A stretch of DNA of 64,000 bases from Carnegiea gigantea (lineage: Eukaryota; Streptophyta; Magnoliopsida; Caryophyllales; Cactaceae): positions 1 through 64,000 of the forward strand of contig JAKOGI010002163.1 of assembly GCA_029747015.1 (NCBI GenBank), in the 5' to 3' direction. Below, piece after piece: positions 1 through 14,100 of the stretch (positions are counted from its first letter, which is position 1; every line of letters begins with the position of its first letter). Under the pieces are notes generated by a model. That model worked only from the letters and a program-made list of their open reading frames with translations, did not search any database and was not told where the DNA came from. Made by a program: the position numbers and the translations under genes.

Positions 1-190
1 CTAAAAGCATAAGTAGGGGGAGCATGTTGATTAGGTGCAGCCGTGAACTGAGAGAACACAAGGGTGATTCCCAACCCTACTCATTTTCCTTTTCCTAAAA
101 GCATAAGTAGGGGGAGCATGTTGATTAGGTGCAGCCGTGAACTGAGAGAACACAAGGGTGATTCCCAACCCTACTCATTTTCCTTTTCCT
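1..190. repeat. 94-bp tandem duplication
   Basis: Two head-to-tail copies of a 94-bp unit start at 1 and 95. They appear identical over their length and the match ends at about 190, so the duplication is recent. It lies inside an intron of the PP2C gene, since the next recognisable exon starts at 545. Short open frames across it simply repeat the same peptide and are not genes. The first copy starts at the window edge, so more copies could lie to the left. Confidence 0.9.
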
Positions 191-544
191 CTGCTGGGCC
201 TCTGTGCACTTATGTATTTGCAATATGTAATTCAATCAGTTTGTTTGGCTCTTATAAATTATTGTGTAAATCCCTTGTTTGTCTTACAATTAGCTGTGTT
301 GATACTTGATACTTTATCTTTACATTGGGAAAAATGTGTAATATCAATGTTAGATATTCCCACCTTTAAGTACAGCATTTTGGCTAAGAATGCCTCACAG
401 TCAGGAAATTTAAGCCTCTGCATGGCTTGACACATTAATTATGTTGTGCTCATGCCGCAGAGTTGTATTTCTGTGACTTTGTCCCTGTTTTTGCAATGTC
501 TTTAACTATATATATAGAAGCCTACCTTATGTTTGCGTTCTTAG

Positions 545-3500
545 GCTTTCCGTTGATGCAGCAATGTCAGCTGAGACTGATGGTGTAGTCACAGAAGAAA
601 CCATAAAAAGAGCTTTCCGGGCAACTGAGGATGGTTTTAGTGCTCTCGTGTCTGAGATGTGGAGCACAAAGCCACAAATAGCCACATCAGGGTCATGTTG
701 TCTTGTGGGTGTGATATCACAACACACATTATTTGTGGCAAACCTTGGAGATTCGCGTGCAGTTCTTGGGAGAAAAAACAGGGACACTGGAAGTATTGAA
801 GCTGTTCAGTTATCGACTGAGCATAATGCTAATGTCGAGGCAGTAAGAAAGGAGCTAAGAGACTTACATCCTGATGACCCTCAGATTGTCATGTTAAGGC
901 ATGGAGTTTGGAGAGTAAAAGGAATCATCCAGGTTAGTTACCAACTTTTTGCTGCTTCATCTGTTCGATCTGTTCAGAGATTGTGGTTTCTGGCTCTGTA
1001 AACTTTCAATGCAAGATCAACCCCATTGGTATTGGGGTGTATTTCTGAAGTACAACAAACTTCTCATTCCATTCCACAGCTTTTTTTTTTGGGTTTTTTT
1101 TTTGGGGGGGGGGGGCTGAGGTGAGGAAGTGAAGTTAGTGTTATATGGGTTAGGTGATGTCAGGGAGGTTGTAGCGTACTATTGGGTTGGTCAACCCTTG
1201 TTTCTTTATATTCTGAAGGGCTTAATGGGTGGAAGATGATAGACCTTTCAATTTCCATCCATGAAGCGTGTCTGTTTGATTGTTTTTCCCTTCTTTTTTA
1301 CCCTTCCCTTGTAACGCACAAAAAAAGAAAAGGAAAAACAAAAAAAGGGGAAAACACAAGTGGTAATACCCTTTTTCTTTTCCTTATTCAAGATCTTGGA
1401 AAGTAGCCTTGATTACCAAAGAGAAGCATATGGAAGGTTTTCAAGTTTTGGCTATGTTTCTCAAACTGGAGTTCAGGGTTAGGCAGAGCTGGACAAAGGT
1501 ATATGTTAATTGGCTAATTTTCTTTGCATGAGGATTTGGTTGAAGGAGTGCAACAGTTTTATCTTTTGGATAGTCTCTGGGCTTTATAGGTTGGTCTGGA
1601 GTAGGCTTTTACTACAAGTCTGTTTATACTTAGGACGTAGGAACACAGCTTTTTCGACATTGGTGAATGAAAATTGAACTTGGATTCATAATCGAAGCGA
1701 AGGCTGGAGGTCATATTCATATCAAATAAAACCAGATACATGCTCTTCTATAGTAGTAGTTTTCACAGTAGTGTTATAATTAAAAGGCCATGCTCCCATG
1801 GATCTTCTATTTTCTTGAATACCACACCTTTCAGCTCGGACATGGATTCTAAGTTGCTAAAGAATGTAATATAATGTGATAATAGCTACTGATGAGAGAC
1901 ATGGTGACAAAAGAAATGGATGGTAGTGAAAAAATGCAACCACAAATAAGGGCTAGTCTAGGGAATGAGGAGATGTTTGAAAATCCATGAAAAGTGAGAG
2001 TGCTAAACTGCTAATAAAGTATATGGCAATAAGAATAATGACACAACAACAATCTTATTTCCAATTGGATTAGAGCATGACATATCCAAATATAGGTTGT
2101 CTTGTCTTACACCTTACCTTTGTATGAACAAAGGACATTTTGGAGTATCCGATGATATGTGGAAACTCTTGGAACTAAAAAAAAGACGTTAGAAAGCAAG
2201 ATAAATGTAAGTGAATTCAATTGTGTTTTTTTTTTGGGGGGGGGGGATAGTAGTAATGCTATGAAAGCATTAAATTAAAGTCAAATGAGAAGACATGTTG
2301 AGGAAATAAGCATAAAATGATGTGTGTCAAAACTTTGTCCTTGCGAGATTTCAAGCTCTATTTTTTGAGAATCTTACATAATTTGAGTCATGTACTTAAT
2401 GGTGGAAGAAACATGTGTTTTTTGGATTTTGTAGATAATATTATGCATGGGGGCATAATGTTTTTGTTTTTGCCCCTTTTGTACATTAGTGGCATCCACT
2501 TGATGTCTATGAGTCTATCTAATGCAATCTTTTGATAACTCATTAAAAAAAAAAAAAAACGATGTGTTGAAACAATGTAACAAGTAATATATAAATGCAC
2601 ACTCTACTGTGTGGTGGCTAGAAACTCCTGGGAGATGACTAAATCCCAAGGATACTTATCTAAGGTTTGCAATCCTTATCCTTCCCCCCTCCCCCCAAAA
2701 AAGGTCGTTGTAGGACCTCGGCCTTGGTTGTTCGTAGTCCCATGAGATGACATCATCCCAATCTTTTGCATTCCTCTTTATCTCTCGAAAGTCCAGTAAA
2801 GAGAACTGCTTTTAATGTTTACGAACTATGAGTTTTTGGGCCATCCCCACCTTATGTGTCATCTCCGCATTCCTTGTCTTTTCCAATCTGTAGCCTGGTT
2901 GTCCTAGTCATGCCCATGTTTAATAATATCATTTTTTGCACGTGCGCTTTCTCTGGATAAGGAGAAGGTAATATGTTCATATTAATAAGAGAAACCTACA
3001 AGATTGAAAGCGTCCCACAAAATCTAAATACAACCCAAGAAGAGGCTATCCACAAATCAATAACATCAACCGAGGAGTAATGGAAAACCTCCTGCTTCCA
3101 AAAGAATAAAGTCTTAAGCCACTTGTCCTTTAATCACTCATTTTAGATTTCAACCTCATCGAAAACTCTCATGTCTCTCTCCATCTGCAAGAACCAAAAA
3201 ATAGCATTGGAAATGGCTCGGAAAACTTTATACATGGTCCTCCCCCCCCCCCCCCAAAAAAAAAAAAATCTTCGCTTGCTAGGAATTGATGTCTCGCTTG
3301 ACTTGGCATCATCCAATGATCTTTTGCATATGTTCTCTTATAAGCACGTACACTTTGTATCGCTAACCAGGGTTGATCTAATGATCATATGATAAGAACT
3401 TTCCTTTCCATCATTCCGAATTTTTTTTCTCATGCAACATTCCCAAGGCATTATTCCATTTTTATTGCCTTTATTATATCGTGGTCATTATTGGATATGT

Positions 3501-6500
3501 GTCCTTTATTTTCCCTTTTAATGTTTTCACAAAAGCTCCCCTCTATTAAATTTTTTTTTTTTTTTTTTACAAAATTTTTTTTTGTGGCTCTCTTGGAATC
3601 AGCCTCTCTATGGGTAGGAATGCTGGTAGAGGTAAGGTTGCCTACAATTGGATCTCCCCAGACCCCGCGAAAGCGGGACCCACACTGGGAGGTGGTGGTG
3701 GTGTTGTTGTATTCATATGTGATGGATAACACTCCTAAGGCATTCTTCCATTATTGCACTTGCCCATTGTTTCCTGTGGGCATGCTATGCTACTTTCGTC
3801 TTATTCAGAATTAGAAGCGCAAATGGCAGCCGAGGCATTCCCTTGTTCTTCTTGTTGTACAGCTCACTGACAGAAAGTTCTTGACAGTTGACACTGATGT
3901 TGCCGGTGGGGTTTCAATGTACTTTTCACTTACTCATGAAGGGGGAAAGGGGAGGGAGTGATATCACAATACAAAACAGCGGGCAAGTGCAATAATGGAA
4001 GAAGCAAAGAAGGCAAGCAGTATAAAATACAGACAACACCAAATTAAAGGAGGGAAAGGGCAACCAAGGAATATAAAATAGGACAATCAATGTAAGAAAG
4101 GCAAGCAGGGCATAAAAGAAAAAGGGACGGAGAAGAGAGAGGTCAGTGGGAAATTCAGAAAGTGGGGACAACCTCTGCGTAAAACAGGGATCAGAGAGGA
4201 GTATGGAAAAGAGAAAATGGAGGAAAGAAAACAAGTTGTGGCTTGGTGTTTTTTTTTTTGGGGGGGGGGGGGGGCTGTTGCCTGTTAGGTCAAGCCAGTA
4301 GGGTGGGGGATTACGAAGGAGAAATGGAGATGGGCAGAGGGGTTTCATTATGTTAGTGTAGGGTGAGGAATAGGGAGAAAGAGACGTGCTTTGTGGGAAA
4401 GAGGCAGGTCCTAATGTTTCTGTCTCTTGTCCTTTGGATTAATCCCTCCTGTGATGAGGATCTGGAACAGAGGGAGGTGAAAGAGGGAAGCGTTAAGCTG
4501 TCATCATGATAATGGAAATGGGAGATGGGGTTGTGACGATGCAGTGAAACATCGGCAGGTTGGGGAGGGCTTGGGGGCAAGCAACCTAACGCAATATCTT
4601 TCCTTGGCAACCTCCGGTGAACCCTGCCTTGAACTGATGCCATGGAACTGAAACCATTGAAGTGAGGAAAAAAGAGGGGGGGGGGGATTCCCTTTGTCGC
4701 TGGTTACTTGGGAAGTAGCTTGGTTAGGTGAGTGAGACTCATGATCAAGTTACTGATCAGTGATTGTCAGCGAAAGCACTCCTAATGGCTAAGATGGGCT
4801 TTTTGCAGAGGAGGTAAGTTTTTGGTGCAACTTAAAGAAATGAGGAGGTAAGTGTTTGGGGGCAAGCAACTTAACGCAATATCTTTCCTTGGCAGCCTCC
4901 GGTGAACCCTGCCTTGGACTGATTCCATGGAACTGAAACCATTGAAGTGAGGGAAAAAAGGGGGGGGGGGAATTCCCTTTGTCGCTGGTTACTTGGGAAA
5001 TAGCTTGGTTCGGTGAGTGAGACTCATGATCAAGTTACTGATCAGTGACTATCAGCTGAAGCACTCCTAAATGGCTAAGATGGGCTTTTTGCAGAGGAGG
5101 TAAGTGTTTGGTGCAACTTAAAGAAATGAGTAGACTAAAAGAAGGAAAAAAGAAATGTTAAACTGCTGATCTTAAGCTTGAACTGGTTTCTCTTAGCTCT
5201 TTATAAAAGAGTAGAGGAAACAAGGGAAGGAAGTATTAGTTAGAGTGTTGTGATAATAAAACATGTAAATATTTATTTATTTATTTATTTTGGGAGGGGG
5301 GAAGGTGGAAAGAGATGAAGAGAGGGTACCCTTAGGAGTAGTAGTGAAGATATGGTGGTCCAGATACCCTGTATTTCATTCTGTTTTCCTGTCTTAACAA
5401 ATTAAATTGGGCCTTTACGTTGACTAGAAGTTAATTTGGCCTAGCAGTCTAAAGCCCTTGAAACACTCTAGGCTTCCCTCCCTTCCAGGTTCCAACCTAC
5501 AACCAGGGGAGGCAAAAAAGATTTTCTTTTTTCCTGCCCTTTTTTGTTTAAAAATAAGAGTTACTATCTATGACAATTTCTTAGGCAGGGTCTCAAACTG
5601 TTTGCCATGCCTTGGCAAGCAAGGCTTACCTCCTTCATTGCTAACGGTGTGCCCTGGCTGGTGCCTGGACTTTCTGGTGACACTGATTATTACCTATGAA
5701 CTTGCTTCATTGGCACATGGAACGGAATATCTTATTCGTTATCTTCAAATACTTTCAACAGATTGCCACAACACTTATGCTTCAAGTTCAGTAATCTGTA
5801 ATCTGTATCTTATTATGCAAAATCATTTGTGGAGTATTGCTACTGGTTCACAAAAATAAATGATCCAACTTATAACATTATTCTTTTGGTAGTATGATGA
5901 TGGTCCCATTTTTTCCTTTTTTTCTTGTCAAGAATATGTTTTGATCTTGTCTATTAATTTCAGTGCCCTGGGCATCTCGTTTGCAGGTTTCTAGGTCTAT
6001 AGGAGACATTTATATGAAAAATGCGCAGTATAACACAGAACGTCTTAATGAGAAATTCAGGCTTCAAGAACCAATAAACATGCCAATCTTGACTGCCAAT
6101 CCCTCTATTATTTGTCATCATCTGCAGCCGAACGATTGTTTCCTTATTTTTGCTTCTGATGGTCTATGGGAACACTTGAGTAATGAGACAGCTGTTGAAA
6201 TTGTCTATAATCATCCTCACGCTGTAAGACTTCCACTGCGTTTTTCTTCGTCCTTTTTCGCTTGTTTGGCTTGTCTTCATCTGATGACCATTTTGGCATA
6301 TATATAGTACATATTATCTGCATATCTATTCTTCCTTGTGCTGAAGCTCTGTCCAGGATCAGCATTCATTTGTTGGATGTGTGTTATGTTACTCCAAAAG
6401 ACCTTGCTGATATCTTTGAAAGTGTCTGGGTTCTTCGGTTCAAATCTATATTTACTCATTCATGTAATTGGAAGATGAGTTTATGGCTTAGGCATGCTTC

Positions 6501-7630
6501 TATTGAGTTCCCATGTTTTAGTGCACTTTCATATGTTAAAGTGAAACACCAGCATTCCTCAGTCAGAGCCAGAAGCTGGTAAAACTACACCAACCTCAAA
6601 TCTGTGAAGAAACAATTAGAAGAGGCTCTTGCGGATAGGATTTGCTGATGAGGTTCTATAGATACTCGGCACATGCATATCGAGTTAGTTGCTTTGTTCA
6701 GTAAAAATGATACATTAATATTAGAATGTAGAAGCAATTGTGTCTAGTAACTGATCTTTGTCTTCTTACTGTCGGCATGATGTATTCATTGCAAGAGTTA
6801 TTATCATTAAATAGATTGGCGTTGGCCATTTATCAGTGACGTAGTTACTCTTCGATATGCTGCTGCTACTATTGTTGTAAACCAGGATAGTGTGTGTGTG
6901 CAGTTCTGATTTATGTACCTGATATGATCAAATAGCAGTCTATTCAGAAGAATCAAATCAATTACAGATAAACCTGGCAAAGCTAGCGATACGTGATTCA
7001 ACTGGAAACATTCTTGAAATCTAACGGACAGGTCCAATAATAATGAGCAAATTCGAATGAGAGTATGAGACCTAAACCCAAAATGACTCAACTGATTGGA
7101 AGATGAACATTTCATTACCCAAAGCAGAACCAACCTAAAATGCCATGATCTGAGCCCGATCAAAGTGACCCACGTTGGAGGTCCACCTGTTGAACTTTCA
7201 TTTGACAATGGTGGTTGTAAACAGTCGATTTATGGTCAAACCATGACAATCCATTTGGTTATGTTCCTTGTTTGTGCTGTGAAAGATATCGCTGTGCCTT
7301 TTTAGGACAACTTTTTCGTCACTGTACTTTATGAATTTTAGTCATATGTTTTATCTGTCACCAACTTGTCCTTTTCCGGAGATGTGCTGTCGAACTCATG
7401 AGCTTTTGGGAATGCAGGGAAGCGCCAGACGGCTTGTCAAAGCTGCCCTACAAGAAGCTGCTAGAAAAAGAGAAATGAGGTATTCTGATCTCCAGAAAAT
7501 TGACAAGAAAGTCAGGCGGCATTTCCATGATGATATTACCGTTATTGTATTATTCTTAAACCATGAGCTTATCCATAGAGGCGTGGTACAGGACCCTCCA
7601 ATCTCCATTCGAAGTGCTGTAGAACACTGA
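545..7630 (+). CDS. PP2C-type protein phosphatase, clade D-like (3' part, three exons)
   Basis: Serine/threonine phosphatase of the metal-dependent PP2C family. Exons are 545-932, 5987-6223 and 7418-7630 (stop TGA), all with AG acceptors and GT donors and matching phases. Exon one enters mid-codon and encodes GSCCLVGVI, the GDSRAVLG motif and LSTEHN, then the WRVKGIIQ block typical of plant clade D. Exon two has VSRSIGD and [12 protein letters not shown], whose Asp binds metal. Exon three has ARRLVK and [10 protein letters not shown], with the last metal-binding Asp. The N-terminal part with the first metal-binding Asp-Gly-His-Gly motif must lie left of position 1. Plant clade D members are known to dephosphorylate plasma-membrane H+-ATPases and to be held off by SAUR proteins; that role is family knowledge, not shown here. 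The 5-kb intron 933-5986 is filled with repeats. No break is seen in the three exons, so the gene looks functional. Confidence 0.93.
3242..3268 (-). repeat. Polar homopolymer tract C14-A13 (T/G on minus)
   Basis: Fourteen C followed directly by thirteen A in the large PP2C intron. Read on the minus strand it is poly-T then poly-G, the same polarity as the other tracts in the window. Confidence 0.9.
3584..3710 (+). mobile_element. SINE, Au-like, 3' portion
   Basis: The piece contains GGTAAGGTTGCCTACA, then CTCCCCAGACCCCGC, a short inverted repeat around the GCGGGA block, CACACTGGG, and a tail of GTGGTGGTG and GTTGTTGT. This order is that of the 3' half of plant Au-type SINEs as I remember them. 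The preceding segment with CTCTTGGAATCAGCCTCTCT also fits the Au body. The tRNA-related head is not convincing here. Diverged relatives lie at 21730, 51999 and 52950. Confidence 0.65.
4249..4274 (+). repeat. Polar homopolymer tract T11-G15
   Basis: Eleven T followed by fifteen G inside the PP2C intron. It is one of the longest of the window-wide T-then-G tracts. Confidence 0.9.
4571..5130. repeat. 285-bp tandem duplication in PP2C intron
   Basis: Two adjacent copies, offset by about 285 bp, begin at about 4571 and 4856. Both carry the marker GCAATATCTTTCCTTGGCA, an A-then-G tract near 4671 and 4955, and end in AACTTAAAGAAATGAG. They differ by scattered substitutions and small indels, so this duplication is older than the one at 1-190. 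Nothing coding is visible. Confidence 0.88.
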
Positions 7631-10600
7631 TTACCTATGGCCAGTTTTGGCCATGCTCAACCTGATTTTGACTGTTCCTGGTTGAGTACTGACTAAGAAC
7701 CGCCTAAGCAGAGATTCTTGATTCTAACATGCACTGAAGGCAAGGGGCTAAACCCGTAAGGCAGCTGCGTTTATTCTTCATTCCAATTGTTTAGCAGCTA
7801 AGGAATCTAGTTGCTGCGGTACTTTCTCTTGGGGATTCTAAATACAAAACAATAACCCTGAAGTTTACTGCTCTACTGACATGGGGCATGTCCATGAATT
7901 ATGGTCTTTCTTTCCTTTTCCTTTTATTTTGGAGGGGGGTGGATTTTTGTCATGCTGGTTTCACTCGCTATTCGAGGTCCAGGGTTTCAGAGGAGAACAA
8001 GCATCATGATGTCTTCTCTTTCGCTTTCATTTTACTGTTGAGTGTATTGATGTTTGCGGATTAAGATTCGTAAAACTAGGATGATATCTCAATTGTAACA
8101 AAAACAGGGTTTACATTTTATCGCAATGGCCGTTTTTAGAGTTTGCAACAGGAATTGGAGCTGCTCTCTCAGACTTGATATCACTTTTCCTGTGCTACTT
8201 TAGTAGCATATGAGCAGGAAATATGTCCATTGTTCTGTCCATTCAATTGTATGCATCGAGCCCCCTACATCGGCTGTTGCACCTCATATGCACCCAAAAA
8301 AACAAAAAGAATAGCAGTATGATACTGTTATCTTGGGTCGAGGGTCGTTATATTTGCAGGTCTTGTTTTATGAAGTTGGCGTTGTGCACTGATGCACCTT
8401 GATGTGCTTTTGCATGAACGTACCATTCAACTCGGTTTGTGCAGCTTGGAATGTGCAGGAAGGCTTCCTTTGGATGACATTTTATCTTTTCAAGTTAAAG
8501 GCAATTCTTTTCTTTTTAAATGCCCCCGACTTTTTTTTTGGGGGGGGGTGTTGAGTTAAAGGTTTCCTTTAGATGTTTAGTCTAAAAAGTCACGTCCATG
8601 CCCAAGACTGCACTACCCTTCCTTCCATTTTGTTTATTTGTTAAATTTAATTTGTTTCCCCATGATCCTTTGATGCTGTCCAGGGCTATGGTTTCGAGAC
8701 TAGTATAAGGTTTGTCATTTTGATACGTATGAGAGTTTTGATTTCTTCTAGTTGTGCGCTTTTTTCTTGGTACATATCATATGATAGGCTCTCCTGTCGA
8801 CAAAATACGGTGATCCAAAGTGATTAATCCTATGACAATTCGAATTTTTGACACCTTATTCTCAGTTAAACTGTTTTGATACTTGCTAATGTGCTGTGGC
8901 TGCATTCATAAATTAAAAAAAAAAAAGCAAAACAATTCAAAAGTAATTGTAATAAGTTACCAAATGAACATTCAATGGTCTAGGTTTCTCATGGTGATCT
9001 TTCATAGTATTAGACTTACTAGTATAAACATAAATTGTTGGTCGTGACTTGTGAGCATACTCAAAAGTGTGCAAGTAGGCTTGCTTCTTTATGCCCCCCC
9101 CCCCCCCAAAAAAAAACTCGTGAATGATGCAGCATGTGGAGGTAATGCAATAAATGTAAATATTTAACCAATACTGATTGGTTTAAGTGATTTTGTACTT
9201 ATTTCCTTTAAGCAAAGTCTCGAATTCGAGTCTTGTGAATGGAGAAAATCTATGATAGGAGAGCTCTATCATTTCTTGGACTAATAGTAGCTCGACTCCA
9301 GTGAAATAGAAGATCTATAACTTAAAAAAAATAAATATAGATATTTCTTTGTCATTAATGAGTTCAAAAGATGTTGATGAATTTGCATGGCAGGCAAGGA
9401 CAATAAGAGAGAACAAATCAACTTATGAATGCAGTCAATGAACTCAAGGGAGCTGAGTTCTCAGCCAAATATCCCATAAAACTTTATAATTTAATCGTAA
9501 AAAACACCAAAATTTTTCCTTATCTAATCGTGCTGCTAAGCTTAGTTATTAGGTATTAAAATGTTCCTTTAATCGGCTAGTTGCGGCAAACTAGTAAAAA
9601 GCACAATGGAACTTTGTTCAATTGAACAAGAACTTTAGAAAAAAAAAAGTAAAAGAAAAAAGGAACCAAAGCGTATTTCGCCATGCCAACACGAGAACCC
9701 TCACACTTCACTTCTCAATATATGGAACCCCAAAACAACTCCAAAATGTTTGATCCCCCCCCCCTTTCCAAAAAAACTTAAACCAAGTCTAAAATAATTG
9801 CGCTTACACATCTTACAACTCTAGCCATTCAGTTCAATTAATCAATGTCATACCCCCCCAGTCAGTAACCGCAATAATAGCAATAAACATTAACAATTCC
9901 CTACACCACTAGCCCCTTCCTCATCTAATAATCATCTACTTTCACTCATTCAACCTCTTTCACTCTTATTTATAACCCTCTCTGTCTTTTTTCAGCTTCT
10001 GTAATACCTCAATTTCATCAAGCAATGACTCATTCTTCACCATTGAGATCATAAATTACAATTACGGATCTCACGTTGTCACAAAGTGAGTCATCAATCC
10101 ACTTAAAATCATTCGATGAACAAGGGGCAAAACTTAATTTTGCGATTAAATGAACAGTTGCGGGACAATTTCGATCTTAGCGTTCCACAAATCTTAATTT
10201 CTATGATGAAGAAGGTGGAGAAGGTGAGTTCTTGGTGGCAATGATTTTTTGCCTCCTTTTATCCACTCCCCTTTGGCTTTTAATTTGATTCTCTGTTATT
10301 TTCCTTTCGTTTCAACAAACACTCAAAAATTAATTGAAAAATATATAAAAACTGATAGTAATCGCATATTTTCATGACAAGTTTGTCATTGTTTAACCCC
10401 TACAGGAATAATAAAAGAACAAAGCATATAACAATTTTTGTAAGCCTTCTTTTGAAAATTATTAATTACAAGTTAAAATGTTTTTTGAACTTAAGATTAT
10501 TATTATTATTTTTTTTGCCATAATTGACCGAGGAGGGCCACATGGTCCATATATATATTATAAATTCTACATTTACAATTTTATTAGGAAATATTATTTA

Positions 10601-10830
10601 CTACAAATTTTATTAAAACCAAAAGCATTATATTTGGGAACTGGGGGTGCTCTTAGCCATAGCCAAGCCCAAGCTCCACTACTAACGTTTATTAGCTTGG
10701 TTAGCAACGATCACAGATTCACAGGATCTTGACTTTTGACTCTTTAAACACTGAAGAATACTTTCACTTGTCACTCTTCCCTTCTCTCTCCCGCTTTCGA
10801 TCGACGAACAAGAGCTTGTGCTGGTATGAA
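7631..10830. other. Intergenic region between PP2C and the membrane-protein gene
   Basis: The first several hundred bases should be the PP2C 3' UTR; no polyadenylation site can be fixed by eye. T/G-type tracts lie at 8531-8548 and 9094-9116, and a C-run with a nearby A-run near 9754. The last roughly 130 bases, after a TATATATATTATAAA stretch near 10549, are probably the promoter and 5' UTR of the downstream gene. I see no further gene. Confidence 0.5.
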
Positions 10831-11064
10831 ATGGCGATGAGATTGATGATTCCGTTTCGATTGAGAGGAGCAGCGGCATCATCTATAATAGCAGTGGCGG
10901 CGGCGACGCTGCTACTGGTGGCGCTGCCGTTGTCGGAGGCGGTGCACAAGGCTTTCCGGCGTGACCCCGGCAGCCCTCACTGGCACCACAGCGCTTTCCA
11001 TGATGTCAAGGATAGCGTTCGATCTGATGTTCGCCGTATGCTCCACACTCGCGCTGAGGTCTCA

Positions 11065-11104
<40 letters not shown>

Positions 11105-14100
11105 GGGTTTCCATCCTGGTTGCCGCTGTGGGAGATTACCATTGTTTTCAGAAATCTTGGTGTAGGTTTTTGTGTTGAAAGTTCTGATTGTTGCTGTGAA
11201 TTAGTATGGAGTTTGGATTCAATTGATAACTTGTTTGCTGTTTGAGGCTGGATTTTTTGTACACCATTCCCATTTTGTGGTTGCTGTGAATTAGTATTTG
11301 TTGAGCTGCTGGATTGTTGCTTGTTAGGTATGGCCTGCGAGATTACCAAGTTTGAATTATGACTAATAAGCAATCAAAGTTGAAGCCTTGGGGCCGTGAG
11401 TTGGTTTACCTATTGCATTACACGAAATAAGATGTTTTGTGATTTGGAAATCTCAGTAAGATCATGCAATACTCATCGTACATAGGCAGAAATGGTGTAG
11501 GGGAGAGCTATTTGGTGGTGACCTATCCAAATTTGAAAAAGTGATGGGGGATGCTGGCAGTTCGACTTCTAGTCTGAGTCTGGATACTTTGTGAGATAGA
11601 ACTAATGGTCTAGTTCCCTTCATAGTGTTTTTGCTTTTTATCAATGCAAACTGTGTATGCTGCTTGTCAGAAACACGGAATTTCTAAGCTTGCTTGAGTT
11701 AGAAGAATTAGACTTTTTTCAGCGAACGAGTGTTTGCCTCTTGGTAAGAGTACACAAGAAAAGTTTGAAGATGCAGTCAAGAAATATCTATAATATTGAG
11801 GACCAAACCTGTGCTCTGGTTATCAGGTTTTATTCCGGTCTGTAGCTTATTAGAGTATTCTTTGAGAAACAGTAGGACATGTGACCTTCTACAGGGGCAG
11901 CCATTTTATGCGTCAAGCATGTGCACATACATTGCTAGTTTGAAGTTGACCTTTAAAAAAAATGATGTTTTTAAGTGCAATGACTGTGTCCTATGGTATA
12001 ATGTCTGCAAGAAGCTGATTCTCTGACTACATGGCCAATAGCACTATCATGATCTATGCTGCAATTCTTTTTCTGCTCTTGGTGAAACTAGTACTTTGTA
12101 TTGACTCTTGAGCTGGCACGTAGGTGCTTTACTTTTTTGTTACCAGGAAATTCCTGTGGAAGGATCCCCTAATATTTACATTTATCTGGGTCATAACTGA
12201 TTTGCCTGCTGATTTATTGCGAAGCAGGTTCCATTTCAAGTCCCACTTGAAGTGAATGTAGTCCTCGTCGGATTTAATGGCGATGGAGGCTATAGGTATA
12301 CACTAGACGCACATAAACTGCAGGATTTTCTAAAAATCAGTTTCCCAACTCACCGACCATCATGCTTGGAGACTGGAGAGCCCCTTGATATTGAGCATCA
12401 TCTTGTTTATAATGTTTTTCCGGTAAGGGATTTTGTCTTTTTTGACGTCTTTAATATCAATTTCACATTCTAAGCGGTAAAAAGATAGTGAACTCTTTGA
12501 TGTGGAATCTTCTATAATTCTTCACAATTTCATGTACTCGCTATTATCCCTATGCTGTGATGTTTTTAGAAAATTTAAAATTTTGGGCCGATTGTATTTT
12601 CTTGTGTTAGTGTATGTTTATTTCTATGGGAATAGAACAGTTTGTAATTTAAACTTTTTGAGATTTTGTTGACTGCTGTTGGTTGCTGGTAGATGGGTTT
12701 TGGTCAGGCCCACCAACACCTTCCCTATTAAACTATTTGGGTCTAAGCCAAGACCTGATTCAGACCATCGGGTTTGTAAGAGTTGGACCCAGACCCTCTT
12801 TTGTACACGGGTGGCACGCCCTTGGTGTCTTTCTAATGCATTCTTTGATTACTCCCCCCCAAAAAAAAGTTGGGCCCAGACTCTACTTTCAATGGATCTG
12901 CAGCTCTTGAGCTGGCCCGCTTGCTTTGTGGGGCAGCGGTTTAGACATCGAACATAAGCCCCTAAGGGTGCCAAAACACAACCAACTAGAGAGCTGGAAC
13001 GGCAGCGTGAAAATGTAGCCACTGACAAACTCATGAATCAGAATCCAATATTGTATGCCTGAGAAGTGATTGCACACTTGACACAACACAACCCTACCCT
13101 TCTGTGTACTTTTGTACCCGCCAATATAAAACAAGGGCTATGATGTTCAACTACGAGTGCTAAGCCACGCAGGGTTTTGGGGGGGGGGGGGGCGCTATTT
13201 TTTCTGTCTTTCATTGCATGCTATTTTAGTTCCCTTGTGATTCCTGTTTTCTTAGAGTCCTTCAATGAAACCTTCCTTTTGGAAAACCTTCAGTTTTTCA
13301 TCTGGTGCAACACTGTGTCACCTAAATAGCTGCATGATTATCACCTTAAGCCACACACAGGAATCAGAAGAGCATAAGATGTGCTCCAACTTTCACCTTG
13401 TCTGAACCCAAAATTCTACCTCGAGGCACATCTTGCTCTTTGCAAGTTCTATCCTTCAGCTTCCATTCCAGATGCTTTCTGTTTGGCCACAGCTGTGATA
13501 TGAACTAGGGACATACACCATCTAAAAGCCTGCTCAGAAAATCAGTTTACTTCTCATAAACTGCAGTGATTTGTTCTGAAAGAAATGTTACAGCAGAGCT
13601 GCTACTTAAAAACTATATTGACACGTGCTTATATGGGTCACTTGCTTCTACTAAAAATAATTCCTCTTTTTAAGAAGACTGAGTCTATCGGACTTGTGGG
13701 TCCGGAAAAGGAGAGCTCTTAGACCCGGATACATCTAAGACTAATTGGGTTCCCTTCTCAAAAACAAGATTGAGGCCCATTTAATGTAGTGACTCTGGTG
13801 GGTTTTGGTGGATCCTGAACCCATTGCCATCCCTTCCTCCCTTCTTATATCAAAAGTGGTTTTTGGAGTCAATATGTCGACTGAAATGGGTGTGGATAGT
13901 GGGTCAGTTGTTAAGGACCAGCTGACATCTATCTGGGATGAAGCATTTAGACTTAATGTCAGATTGTGGTCCACTAATTGCATTTGCTTATGACTGTATG
14001 GTGTGGAAGTTCTGGATGACTGGATGTACTGGTTACTACTCAATATCCATTTTCAGTATGTTTTGAGAGCGAGGATATTGTAAAAAGAAAGTAATTTGGC

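Noticed and set aside
5438..5500. tRNA-like A and B box pair (GGCCTAGCAGT and GGTTCCAACC) near the end of the PP2C intron
   Set aside because: It could be a SINE head, but no cloverleaf folds and no SINE body follows, so I do not call it.
11062..11373. 103-codon minus-strand frame ending in an Arg-Glu repeat
   Set aside because: The repeat is the translation of the CT microsatellite in intron 1; there is no protein signature.
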